Source: Gemmatimonadota bacterium
Lineage (GTDB): Bacteria; Latescibacterota; UBA2968
NCBI GenBank assembly: GCA_026705765.1
Contig: JAPPAB010000171.1
Coordinates: forward strand, 1 to 42,590
Length of the DNA: 42,590 nt
Reading direction: 5' to 3'
The notes beneath the pieces are model-generated. The model worked only from the letters and a program-made list of their open reading frames with translations, did not search any database and was not told the DNA's origin. Below, one piece after another: positions 7,664 to 15,315 of this stretch (the first letter of the stretch is position 1; each line of letters opens with the position of its first letter). Made by a program: the position numbers and the translations under genes.

Positions 7664-8692
7664 ATGTTGAAAGGATGTCATACGGCCTTAATCACACCCC
7701 TGACTGCCAACCAGGCCCTGGATCAGGACGGTCTGGAAAAACTGGTAGCATTTCAGATTTCCGAAGGGATTGATGGCCTTTTGGCCTGCGGCACGACGGC
7801 TGAGAGTCCAACCCTGAGCAGTGATGAACAAAGCTTGATCACACGCGTAGTGTGCAGCCAGGCCCGAGAGCAGTGCCGCGCCATTGGGGGGGCAGGTAGC
7901 AACTCTACGGCAAAAACCTTAAAAGCAGCCGAATATGCCGCGCAAGTAGGTGCGGACTCCATCCTGCTCGTCGATCCCTATTACAACGGACCGAGTTCTC
8001 TGGAAATTCGCAAAGAATACGTCGAACCCGTGGCCCGTGCATTTCCCGAATTGGACATGATCCCCTATGTCATACCCGGTCGATCCGGCACGAAATTGCT
8101 ATCAGAAGACCTCGGCATCTTGTATTCCGAATACAAAAATGTGAACACCGTGAAAGAGGCCACAGGCGATCTGGACAACATGGCGCGCACCCGCGAATGT
8201 TGTGGCGATGCATTTTCCATCATGTCCGGAGACGACGACAAAACATTTGACATGATGACCAGTGACCAGATTGACGCTGCGGGTGTAATCAGTGTAATAT
8301 CCAATGTGGCACCCGGTCCTGTGACCAAAATGGTACACGCCCTCCAAAGCGGGGATATGGATGAGGCAGACCGCCTGCACGCCGCACTGAAACCCTTATT
8401 TGGTATGGTCGGCGTTATATCCGAAGAACAAACGCCTTACGGTGTAACAGAAGTCAAGGCACGCAATCCATTGCCAGTTAAAACATTGATGAATATTTTG
8501 GGCATGCCGGCCGGACCGTGTCGCCAGCCATTGGGAAAAATGAACCGCGCTGGACTGGATATCGTACTGGGCATTGCCCGCGAAGTACAGGCCAATAATC
8601 CAGAAGTATTTGCGCCCGTAGCATCATTTTTTAGTACAGACATAGCGCAACGCCTGAACGATGGTTCGGTACTGGAAGGACTGGCGTATTGA
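7664..8692 (+). CDS. dapA: 4-hydroxy-tetrahydrodipicolinate synthase
   Basis: Condenses pyruvate with aspartate semialdehyde, the first committed step of DAP and lysine synthesis; cytoplasmic TIM barrel. Family residues are visible: the GTTAESPTLS loop, VDPYYNGPSS (Tyr of the triad), MIPYVIPGRSGTKL (catalytic Tyr and carboxylate-binding Arg) and the Schiff-base lysine in TVKEATGDL. A CTGGAGG ribosome-binding site supports the ATG at 7664; a longer in-frame reading from 7556 would run through the riboswitch terminator and is not credible. At 342 residues it is longer than the usual 290-300, mainly through a C-terminal extension after FFSTDIAQRLN. The lysine riboswitch and adjacent dapB back the assignment over the related NAL and KDG aldolases. 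Confidence 0.92.
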   Translation: MLKGCHTALITPLTANQALDQDGLEKLVAFQISEGIDGLLACGTTAESPTLSSDEQSLITRVVCSQAREQCRAIGGAGSNSTAKTLKAAEYAAQVGADSILLVDPYYNGPSSLEIRKEYVEPVARAFPELDMIPYVIPGRSGTKLLSEDLGILYSEYKNVNTVKEATGDLDNMARTRECCGDAFSIMSGDDDKTFDMMTSDQIDAAGVISVISNVAPGPVTKMVHALQSGDMDEADRLHAALKPLFGMVGVISEEQTPYGVTEVKARNPLPVKTLMNILGMPAGPCRQPLGKMNRAGLDIVLGIAREVQANNPEVFAPVASFFSTDIAQRLNDGSVLEGLAY

Positions 8693-8713
8693 TAGCTTTT
8701 TTCTGGAGTAATT

Positions 8714-9520
8714 ATGATTAAGGTGGGTATTTGTGGTATTGCCGGGCGGATGGGGCAGCGAATTTCTCATCTGACCCTTGAAGCCGAAGGACTGGATTTG
8801 GGCGGTGGCGTCGAGTTTCCAGGTCATCCCGTAATAGGCAAAGACATTGGCGAAGTCATAGGCGTTCCTCCCAAAGGTATATCAGTAGTAGATACGGTCG
8901 AAGCGATGGCGGACAATGTCGATGTGATCACGGCATTCACCGCACCCCCCGACCCGACAGTTGTCGCAGCAGAAATAGCTGGACGCGCCGGCGTACCGAT
9001 GGTCATTGGCACAACGGGATTGTCGTCCGATCAGTTAGAGACCATGACACAGGCCCTGAAAAATGTCGCCTGTGTATTCGCACCCAATTTCAGCGTAGGT
9101 GTAACAGTATTAGTGCAACTCGTCGAAGAAGCTGCGCGCATTCTGGGCGGCGATTACGATGCGGAAATCGTCGAAGCGCACCATCGATTTAAAACCGACG
9201 CGCCATCGGGAACGGCTTACGCACTGGCCGAAGCCGCAGCAAGGGGATTGGATCGCAACCTGCAAGAAGTGGGCATATACGGGCGATACGGCGATACGGG
9301 CGCGAGGACACGCGAAGAAATCGGCGTACACGCCATTCGAGCTGGCGATATCGTCGGCGAACACACGGTCATGTTTGGTGGCATTGGAGAAACCCTCGAA
9401 CTCGCCCATCGCGCACAAAGCCGCGATACCTTCGCCTCTGGCGTGATTCGGGCCATCCCCTTTGCTGTTGAAGCCGATCCGGGGATGTACGACATGCGCG
9501 ATGTATTGGGGTTGAGGTAG
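8714..9520 (+). CDS. dapB: 4-hydroxy-tetrahydrodipicolinate reductase
   Basis: Second enzyme of the DAP/lysine branch; reduces the DapA product with NAD(P)H. It has 268 residues, the usual length. The N-terminal nucleotide-binding motif GICGIAGRMGQ, the GTTGLS loop and the signature EAHHRFKTDAPSGTA (catalytic His pair and Lys) are all present. TGGAGTAATT before the ATG is a fair ribosome-binding site. It starts 21 bases after dapA and is probably under the same lysine riboswitch. The product feeds murE, which lies further along the window. Confidence 0.96.
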   Translation: MIKVGICGIAGRMGQRISHLTLEAEGLDLGGGVEFPGHPVIGKDIGEVIGVPPKGISVVDTVEAMADNVDVITAFTAPPDPTVVAAEIAGRAGVPMVIGTTGLSSDQLETMTQALKNVACVFAPNFSVGVTVLVQLVEEAARILGGDYDAEIVEAHHRFKTDAPSGTAYALAEAAARGLDRNLQEVGIYGRYGDTGARTREEIGVHAIRAGDIVGEHTVMFGGIGETLELAHRAQSRDTFASGVIRAIPFAVEADPGMYDMRDVLGLR

Positions 9521-9609
9521 GAAGGATGAAGGGTGAAGTGCAGATCGAAATTGGCAATGATTTTGGTTGGGGTTGGATGGCCTAATTCGTAATTTTTAAT
9601 TCCTAATTG
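9521..9609. repeat. Two heptamer tracts between dapB and the next gene
   Basis: Immediately after dapB there are GAAGGAT, GAAGGGT and GAAGTGC (9521-9541). At 9582-9609 the units are CTAATTC, GTAATTT, TTAATTC and CTAATTG, which on the minus strand read as the GAATTAR type seen at 3995. Between them lies unremarkable T- and G-rich sequence. Confidence 0.7.
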
Positions 9610-9629
9610 ATTTATCGAGGAGGAAATTC

Positions 9630-11537
9630 ATGAGTGTTGATGTACATGCGGCATTTGATGCCGGACAAACCCTTGCTGTGGCAGATCGGATTTTGATCTC
9701 ACCACAGGCGGGTTCTTTGCAGAGCCGCGTAGATGAACTCTTATGCGCAATAAAAAATAGCGGAGCCTCTGGCGATTTGATTTGCAAGACATTGATTCAA
9801 TTGGGCATGAACTTTGCTGGACGCGATGCCGAGATCGTAGGATATGGCGCTGAGGAAATAGACGCTGCACTCGACAGTGTGTTAGACGCGCTCGATAATC
9901 TGGAAGGCAATCACGCGACTGGTGTTGTAGATGGTTTTTTGGCCGACATGAAATCCGTGAACCTTGCCGATAGTCTTTCGGGATTATTAGCCGAGCGGAT
10001 TGAGTCAAATCTGGATGATGGCAATCCCGCGAGTTCATTTTTGGAATTGCTCAAGACCAATATGCGCGGCGGTGTGTATTGGCAAATGATCGGAGAAAAT
10101 GTCTGTAAATTTGGCAATGACTTTGCGCGCGGTCTGGAATACTTGCGGCACTACGGATTTTGTCAGGTCTCGACAAATCCGGTATTGGCTGCCAAAGCAT
10201 TTGACGAAGACCCCTTGCTAGACGATGAACTCAAAGCCGAGATCGCCAGGCACGACGAGTGGAAAGCCGATCCCGAAAAATACGCCGATGACATTGTAAT
10301 GGCTGCCACATTGATTGCGCTGTGGCCCAATCTTTCAATCTTTCGGCCCCTGGCGATGTACACGGGACTGAAAGACTACATGGTGAGTTTTCAACTCAAT
10401 CCCAATATCGCAGATCAGGCCGATGCCAGCATTGAAGATGCGCGCAACGCATATCGCATTGCCGATGACTACTTGAAAGGATATGACAAATTATTGGGCG
10501 TCAGCGATATAACCCTGGATCCCAATATCGTATTCAAAGTCGGCGGCGGGCACGAAGCAGCGCGAAAAATCACGACCGTGCTCAACGGCGAAGGCATTGG
10601 CACAAATAACACGGTCGTTTACACCGTTGCCCAGGAAGTACAACTCGTCATCGATGCTTTTGAAGGCAAAGCCAGAGCAGCACAGGCCGGTAAGCAAGTG
10701 GTGAGAACTTATGAAACGAATATGGGTGGACGGTTTGTAAGTCACTTGCGCGAAGTAGAAGCCGAAAAACTATTCAGCGCATTATCGGAAGATCGCGCCA
10801 GTGAATTGCTCGCCGAACTCGCTTCTGATCTGGAAGTCGATATACCCGAAGGGATATTGGCAGAACAAACGGCTGAAATATGTTCTTTTGCCCACCTGAA
10901 GTCACTGGAGCATCCCGTAATCTTAAAAGTTGCCGAAGCGGCCGGTCAATCTTCAGAAGCAATTGTGCAACTCGAAGCCGATTTAAAAAAAGCGGGAACG
11001 GTCGTTGCGCGACGCGTACATTGGATTTTCTACGCGCCAGAAAATCGGCCCAAATGGGTTGCCTACTTATCAAACACCTACGGTTTGTCAGAAGATCAGG
11101 CACAGTGGATTTTGGCGTCAATGGATGTGCTACCCGCGTCTAAACGCGTTCCCGATGACACGCTTCACGCACTGGGCGAAAACATGTGCCATACAGAATT
11201 TCCCAACCATCAACGCGCCGTTCAACTCGTATCAGAAGAACCCACCTTTGACCTGGACGAACTCAGGGGATCAATCGGCCATGAATACGAACCCGGCGTG
11301 GCACAGCGACTTTACGAATTGCCCGATTTTCAGAAAGGCTACGATCTGACGCCCGCGCTGAAAGACTTTCTCGAAAATGACGTCCAAATTGATCTGAGCG
11401 GCTGGCAAACGCGGGGCATGGAACCCGGTGGCTGGCCCGAATTTGGATCGGTTCAAAAAACCACCACCGAGTTTAAAGCCGCGTATGACGCATTTTTAGT
11501 GCGATGCGTTGAACTGGCCAAAGAAGTTTCTGGATAG
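9630..11537 (+). CDS. Transaldolase-like protein with long extensions
   Basis: Protein of 635 residues, about twice the length of a normal transaldolase. A transaldolase-type TIM-barrel core is visible around residues 175-345: CQVSTNP (181-184), LNPNIADQADASIEDARNAY, VFKVGGGHEA with K303 at the place of the Schiff-base lysine, and GEGIGTNNTVVYTVAQEV (about 321-337). The first 140 residues and the last 250 or so match nothing I recognise, though the C-terminal part has a helical, repetitive look. GAGGAGG precedes the ATG. It follows dapB by 109 bases, separated by heptamer repeats. Whether it exchanges C3 units in sugar phosphates or does another aldol reaction cannot be decided here. Confidence 0.75.
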   Translation: MSVDVHAAFDAGQTLAVADRILISPQAGSLQSRVDELLCAIKNSGASGDLICKTLIQLGMNFAGRDAEIVGYGAEEIDAALDSVLDALDNLEGNHATGVVDGFLADMKSVNLADSLSGLLAERIESNLDDGNPASSFLELLKTNMRGGVYWQMIGENVCKFGNDFARGLEYLRHYGFCQVSTNPVLAAKAFDEDPLLDDELKAEIARHDEWKADPEKYADDIVMAATLIALWPNLSIFRPLAMYTGLKDYMVSFQLNPNIADQADASIEDARNAYRIADDYLKGYDKLLGVSDITLDPNIVFKVGGGHEAARKITTVLNGEGIGTNNTVVYTVAQEVQLVIDAFEGKARAAQAGKQVVRTYETNMGGRFVSHLREVEAEKLFSALSEDRASELLAELASDLEVDIPEGILAEQTAEICSFAHLKSLEHPVILKVAEAAGQSSEAIVQLEADLKKAGTVVARRVHWIFYAPENRPKWVAYLSNTYGLSEDQAQWILASMDVLPASKRVPDDTLHALGENMCHTEFPNHQRAVQLVSEEPTFDLDELRGSIGHEYEPGVAQRLYELPDFQKGYDLTPALKDFLENDVQIDLSGWQTRGMEPGGWPEFGSVQKTTTEFKAAYDAFLVRCVELAKEVSG

Positions 11538-11554
11538 ACGTATTAATTAATCAT

Positions 11555-11592
11555 GCGGGGAAGAGGCTGTTACATCACTCATCCCCGCTTTT
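11555..11592 (+). terminator. Terminator of the transaldolase-like gene
   Basis: GCGGGGA and TCCCCGC form a perfect 7-bp stem with a 20-base loop that can pair further (GAG/CTC), followed by TTTT. It overlaps the 3' end of the convergent lipoprotein gene. Confidence 0.65.
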
Positions 11593-12144
11593 CATCTGCG
11601 CGTTTAAAATAGCACTTATTCCCTCCCGATTCTCGATACGCACAAAATACGATTCTTCATGTCCCTCTGCAGAAAGCACCATAACATCCCGCATATTTTC
11701 ACCGCTCTCGTCCCTCTGTTGCTCCAATCGCCACATCATCACATATTCGGTTCCCGGGGCGCGTTGCCAGGGTACCAGGGGATCTACATCGACCAGCTTT
11801 CGAGGTTCCGCCCCACTAAAGTCCGCGCCTGTAGCAGTATGCACGGTAAACTTGATCTGTTCATTGCGCATATCGTACGCCACCTGCCCTTTTTCTGAAA
11901 AATTCCGCTGAATGTGAGGCTCTATCACCGCCAGTGAATACGTACTGTCGCTGAGCACGAGAATTGTAATCTCTCGTTCCAGATCACCTTCTCCACGCAC
12001 CCCGGTCTCACTCCCGGCATACATAAACCAGGCACCCATTGGCGTGTCCAATTTTTGTTGCGTCACAGCCTGATCTTTCTTTTTCTTTTCTCCTGCACAT
12101 CCGGCGATCAGACAAAATAATACCACACCCAATACCTGTTTCAT
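11575..12144 (-). CDS. Putative lipoprotein, unknown function
   Basis: Small protein of 189 residues with a lipoprotein signal peptide: MKQVLGVVLFCLIAGC, the lipobox cysteine being residue 16, followed by a charged Lys-rich stretch (EKKKKDQ). It should be anchored in a membrane facing the periplasm. The mature part looks like beta-rich sequence with repeated short strands and no recognised domain. GGAGGG lies just before the ATG. It follows dnaJ on the same strand but behind a terminator, so it may be transcribed by read-through or from its own promoter. Confidence 0.75.
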   Translation of the reverse strand: MKQVLGVVLFCLIAGCAGEKKKKDQAVTQQKLDTPMGAWFMYAGSETGVRGEGDLEREITILVLSDSTYSLAVIEPHIQRNFSEKGQVAYDMRNEQIKFTVHTATGADFSGAEPRKLVDVDPLVPWQRAPGTEYVMMWRLEQQRDESGENMRDVMVLSAEGHEESYFVRIENREGISAILNAQMKSGDE

Positions 12145-12156
12145 GAACCCTCCATA

Positions 12157-12190
12157 TATAAAAGCGGCCCAAACAAAAATTTGGACCGCT
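12157..12190 (-). terminator. Terminator of the hrcA-grpE-dnaJ transcript
   Basis: On the minus strand AGCGG-CCAAA arms pair around TTTTTG with one internal mismatch, followed by TTTTATATAT. It starts about 25 bases after the dnaJ stop. Confidence 0.7.
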
Positions 12191-12214
12191 CGCCTGTTTT
12201 CCGTGTAACGTACA

Positions 12215-13369
12215 CTATCCTCCTAATGCTTCTCTAAAGCGCTCAAAAAAACCTTTTCCACCTTCTGGCGGCTGTATATTTTCCAGTTTGGCAAGCCTGG
12301 CAAATAATTCTTCTTCTTCCCTGCTCAATTTTTCCGGCGTCCAGACCATCACGCGCACGAGTTGATCTCCCGTGCGATATCCCTCCAATTCGGGAATACC
12401 CTTGCCGCGCAATCTAAAAATCCGCCCCGATTGTGTTCCCGCAGGGATTTTCATACTCACGCGACCAGTCAGCGTTGGCACTTCTATATCTGCCCCCAGG
12501 GCTGCCTGACTAAAACTGATGGGCAAGTCATACACAATATCGTTGCCGTGTCTTTCAAAATGTTCGTGTTCTTCTTCTTCAACAAAAACCATACAATCGC
12601 CCGCTGGTCCGCTATTTGGCCCGGCATTGCCCTGCCCTCGCAGGGGAATATAATTGCCCTCGGAAATGCCAGCGGGGATATTGACCGAAATATCTTTCTG
12701 CTTCTTCACTCGCCCCTGACCCTGACAACCACCACATCGCTCGCGCACCACGTTGCCATTGCCATTGCACTGCGGACAAGTTGTGACATTGACAAACTGT
12801 CCAAACAGAGAGCGCGTAGCCTGCCGTATCTGTCCCACACCACCACACATATCGCATGTTACGGGGGAACTTCCCGGCTTTGCCCCTGAGCCTCCACACG
12901 TATCGCAATTCTCCAACCGCGACAGCCGAATAGTTTTTTGAGCACCCTCGGCAATCTCCTCCAAAGTCAGACTGATCGAAATCCTCAAATCTTCGCCGCG
13001 ATTGGACCGACGTGGGCTACGCCGGCCAAACAAATCGCCAAAGATACCACCGCCGAATATCTCATCCAGATTGGAAAAAATATCTTGAAAATCACCGGCG
13101 TGCGAAAAATCCGACCACTGAAAGCCACCGCCCCGGAAGGTACTGCTGACGCCCTCGTGTCCAAACCGGTCATACGCCTGCCGCTTTTGTGCATCCATCA
13201 GCACTTCATAAGCCTCGGCACCTTCTTTAAACAATTCCTCAGCCTGTGGATTGTCTTTATTGCGATCCGGATGATATTTCAGCGCGTGCTTGCGATAAGC
13301 TTTCTTAATCTCATCTTCCGAAGCCCCGCGATCCACACCCAATATCTCGTAATAATCTCTTTTGGCCAT
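12215..13369 (-). CDS. dnaJ: Chaperone DnaJ (Hsp40)
   Basis: Co-chaperone that loads unfolded substrates on DnaK and stimulates its ATPase; cytoplasmic. It has 384 residues. The J domain includes H33-P34-D35. A Gly/Phe-rich region follows ([15 protein letters not shown]). Four zinc-finger repeats are complete: [24 protein letters not shown] and CGGCQGQG. The C-terminal substrate-binding domain contains [19 protein letters not shown] and RLRGKGIPE. It is the last gene of an hrcA-grpE-dnaJ group on the minus strand, 49 bases after grpE. dnaK, often found between grpE and dnaJ, is absent here. Confidence 0.98.
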   Translation of the reverse strand: MAKRDYYEILGVDRGASEDEIKKAYRKHALKYHPDRNKDNPQAEELFKEGAEAYEVLMDAQKRQAYDRFGHEGVSSTFRGGGFQWSDFSHAGDFQDIFSNLDEIFGGGIFGDLFGRRSPRRSNRGEDLRISISLTLEEIAEGAQKTIRLSRLENCDTCGGSGAKPGSSPVTCDMCGGVGQIRQATRSLFGQFVNVTTCPQCNGNGNVVRERCGGCQGQGRVKKQKDISVNIPAGISEGNYIPLRGQGNAGPNSGPAGDCMVFVEEEEHEHFERHGNDIVYDLPISFSQAALGADIEVPTLTGRVSMKIPAGTQSGRIFRLRGKGIPELEGYRTGDQLVRVMVWTPEKLSREEEELFARLAKLENIQPPEGGKGFFERFREALGG

Positions 13370-13418
13370 TAACCTTTCCCATCAACATGCAAAAAGAGCC
13401 GCACAGTTGCGACCCTGT

Positions 13419-14096
13419 TCATAGTTTGTCTGTATCCGCGTCCTCTTCCGGAGCCTCCGGTGCGGGGTTGCCCTGACTTACCACCACCTTCGCCGGGCGC
13501 AGCACCTTATCGCCCAGACTATATCCTTTTTCAATCTCATCCGAAACAATACCGGCATCGTGGACTTCTGAAGGCATTTGCATCAATGCCTCATGCACAG
13601 TCGGATCAAATGGTTTGCCAACCGTCTCAATTTCTTTCAGATTGCGATTGTAGAGCACCCGCGGAAATTGCTCCATAATCATTTTTATGCCTTCTTGAAA
13701 TCCCTCTGACTCCGTATCCCCATTTTCGCTGTGTGCCAATGCGCGACCAACCCCATCTAAAATGGGCAACAAATCGCGAATCACATCTTCGCTGGCAGAT
13801 TGTATAAGGATCTCAAATTCGCGCGCCCTGCGCTTTTTGTAATTCTCAAACTCAGCAGCGAGGCGCATCCATCGATCCTTGTACATTTCGGCCTCTTCGC
13901 GGGCCAAAAATAGCGGGGTAGCCTCTATCTTCTCCTCTGGCTCCTCCGCTTGATCAATCTCCCCATCAACCTCATCTTTCGTCACCTCTGCCTCTTCATC
14001 CTCCACCATCTCATTTTCCACCACCTCTACATCTATATCTTCCACGGCTTCTTCTTTTAACTGTGTTTCTGCTTTTTTTTCTTTTTTCTGCGCCAT
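13419..14096 (-). CDS. grpE: Nucleotide exchange factor GrpE
   Basis: Releases ADP from DnaK; a dimer acting in the cytoplasm. It has 225 residues. The N-terminal 60 or so residues are strongly acidic and low-complexity (runs of Glu, Asp and Val). A long helical region around MYKDRWMRLAAEFENYKKRRARE, the GrpE signature, and a C-terminal beta domain with the closing GYSLGDKVLRPAKVVVSQG follow. It lies 18 bases after hrcA and 49 bases before dnaJ, so it is the middle gene of a heat-shock operon. Confidence 0.97.
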   Translation of the reverse strand: MAQKKEKKAETQLKEEAVEDIDVEVVENEMVEDEEAEVTKDEVDGEIDQAEEPEEKIEATPLFLAREEAEMYKDRWMRLAAEFENYKKRRAREFEILIQSASEDVIRDLLPILDGVGRALAHSENGDTESEGFQEGIKMIMEQFPRVLYNRNLKEIETVGKPFDPTVHEALMQMPSEVHDAGIVSDEIEKGYSLGDKVLRPAKVVVSQGNPAPEAPEEDADTDKL

Positions 14097-14114
14097 GATT
14101 TTTCAACAACTCCT

Positions 14115-15140
14115 TTATCTGCGATCCAGCATCTCTTCTGTCAGATTTGCCATATATTGCACCAGGGGAACGAGCCTCCCATAAGGCAATCGCGTTGGCC
14201 CAATAATCCCGATAACCCCCGACACATTGCCCACCGAATACGTAGAAGTCAGCAAACTGCAATCTTTGAGCGCGGGGGATTCGTGTTCATCGCCAATCGT
14301 AATGGAAATACCCGCATCGCGCGTGCGGTCACTCAACAAATGCGCCACATATTCACGGGCTTCCAGCATGCCAATCAGACCAGCAAGGCGTTCGCTGGAA
14401 AAATCCGGTTGACCAAAAAAGTTGCGCGTGCCATCCATATGCAGATCTGCACTACTCGGAAATCGGAATAAATGATCAGCACTATTGGCAAGCAAACGCA
14501 ACAACTTGGGAGACCCGGACGATGCGGACACAAGCCGCTCTTTGACAGACGCCATAATCTCGCCTATCGTAAGCCCGGAAAGCCGCTGGTTGACCACCCG
14601 CCGCGTTTCTTCCAACTCGTCCTCTTCAATTTCTGAGTCGATTTCGACAACCATCGTCTTGACCAATCCAGACCGAATCGTCATCACTGTCAGCAACCTG
14701 GATTCGCTCAACTTGAGCATTTCTAAACGCTCAAAAATGCCCTGTGTGAATTGAGGACCAAGGGCAATGCCCAGATTGTGCGATACATCGGCCAAAACTT
14801 TGGACACTTGCACCAGTAAACCGTCCGCATTACCCTCTCGCAAACGCTCGACACTATCCCGAATAGACCGCTGTGCCGCCTCGGCGAGTTCCTCCCGATT
14901 CATCAGCATATCGACATAATACCGATAGCCCTTATCGCTCGGCACCCTACCCGCCGAAGTGTGAGGCTGGTACAAATACCCTTTTTCTTCCAGATCGGCC
15001 ATCGAGTTTCGAATGGTCGCCGCGCTGAGCCCCAGATCCATCTTGGAAATGGTGCGCGACCCCACTGGCTCGCCTGTGGTGACATAAGTGCCAATCAAAA
15101 TATCGAGAATTGCTTTTTCCCGAGGTGTCAGTTCGGTCAT
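14115..15140 (-). CDS. hrcA: Heat-inducible transcription repressor HrcA
   Basis: Repressor of class I heat-shock genes, 341 residues. The N-terminal winged-helix domain is clear (LTPREKAILDILIGTYVTTG, GSRTISKMDLGLSAATIRNSM, LEEKGYLYQPHTSAGRVPSDKGYR). The C-terminal part ends with the usual GVIGIIGPTRLPYGRLVPLV block. GGGAG lies directly before the ATG. It is the first gene of the hrcA-grpE-dnaJ group behind a strong promoter. HrcA normally binds the CIRCE inverted repeat; only one half (GAGTGCTA) is seen overlapping its own start, so autoregulation is uncertain. Confidence 0.97.
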   Translation of the reverse strand: MTELTPREKAILDILIGTYVTTGEPVGSRTISKMDLGLSAATIRNSMADLEEKGYLYQPHTSAGRVPSDKGYRYYVDMLMNREELAEAAQRSIRDSVERLREGNADGLLVQVSKVLADVSHNLGIALGPQFTQGIFERLEMLKLSESRLLTVMTIRSGLVKTMVVEIDSEIEEDELEETRRVVNQRLSGLTIGEIMASVKERLVSASSGSPKLLRLLANSADHLFRFPSSADLHMDGTRNFFGQPDFSSERLAGLIGMLEAREYVAHLLSDRTRDAGISITIGDEHESPALKDCSLLTSTYSVGNVSGVIGIIGPTRLPYGRLVPLVQYMANLTEEMLDRR

Positions 15141-15211
15141 AGCACTCCCTTTCCGCCTGAATGAAAGGGGAAGAAAACGACCTATCCGCGTTGATACAGC
15201 TTAGTCTATGA

Positions 15212-15240
15212 TATATATAGGAAGAGACAGCGATTGTCAA
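15212..15240 (-). promoter_or_regulatory. Promoter of hrcA-grpE-dnaJ
   Basis: On the minus strand TTGACA (15240-15235) and TATATA (15217-15212) are 17 bases apart, near consensus for the main sigma factor. The hrcA start lies about 70 bases downstream. Confidence 0.8.
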
Positions 15241-15248
15241 GCCCCATC

Positions 15249-15286
15249 AAAAAACGGGTTGGCCGACTTACCCGACCAACCCGTTT
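15249..15286 (-). terminator. Terminator after the c-heme/dockerin gene
   Basis: On the minus strand AACGGGTTGG pairs with CCAACCCGTT, with extra G/C pairs inside, followed by six T residues. It stands about 30 bases after the gene's stop and abuts the divergent hrcA promoter. Confidence 0.85.
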
Positions 15287-15315
15287 CCGATCTCAGACCT
15301 GCTTATTTTTTAATT

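Noticed and set aside
15125-15175. CIRCE element at hrcA
   Set aside because: Only the half GAGTGCTA is present; the position of the other half nine bases upstream matches at about three of nine bases, and GGGAG there serves as the ribosome-binding site.
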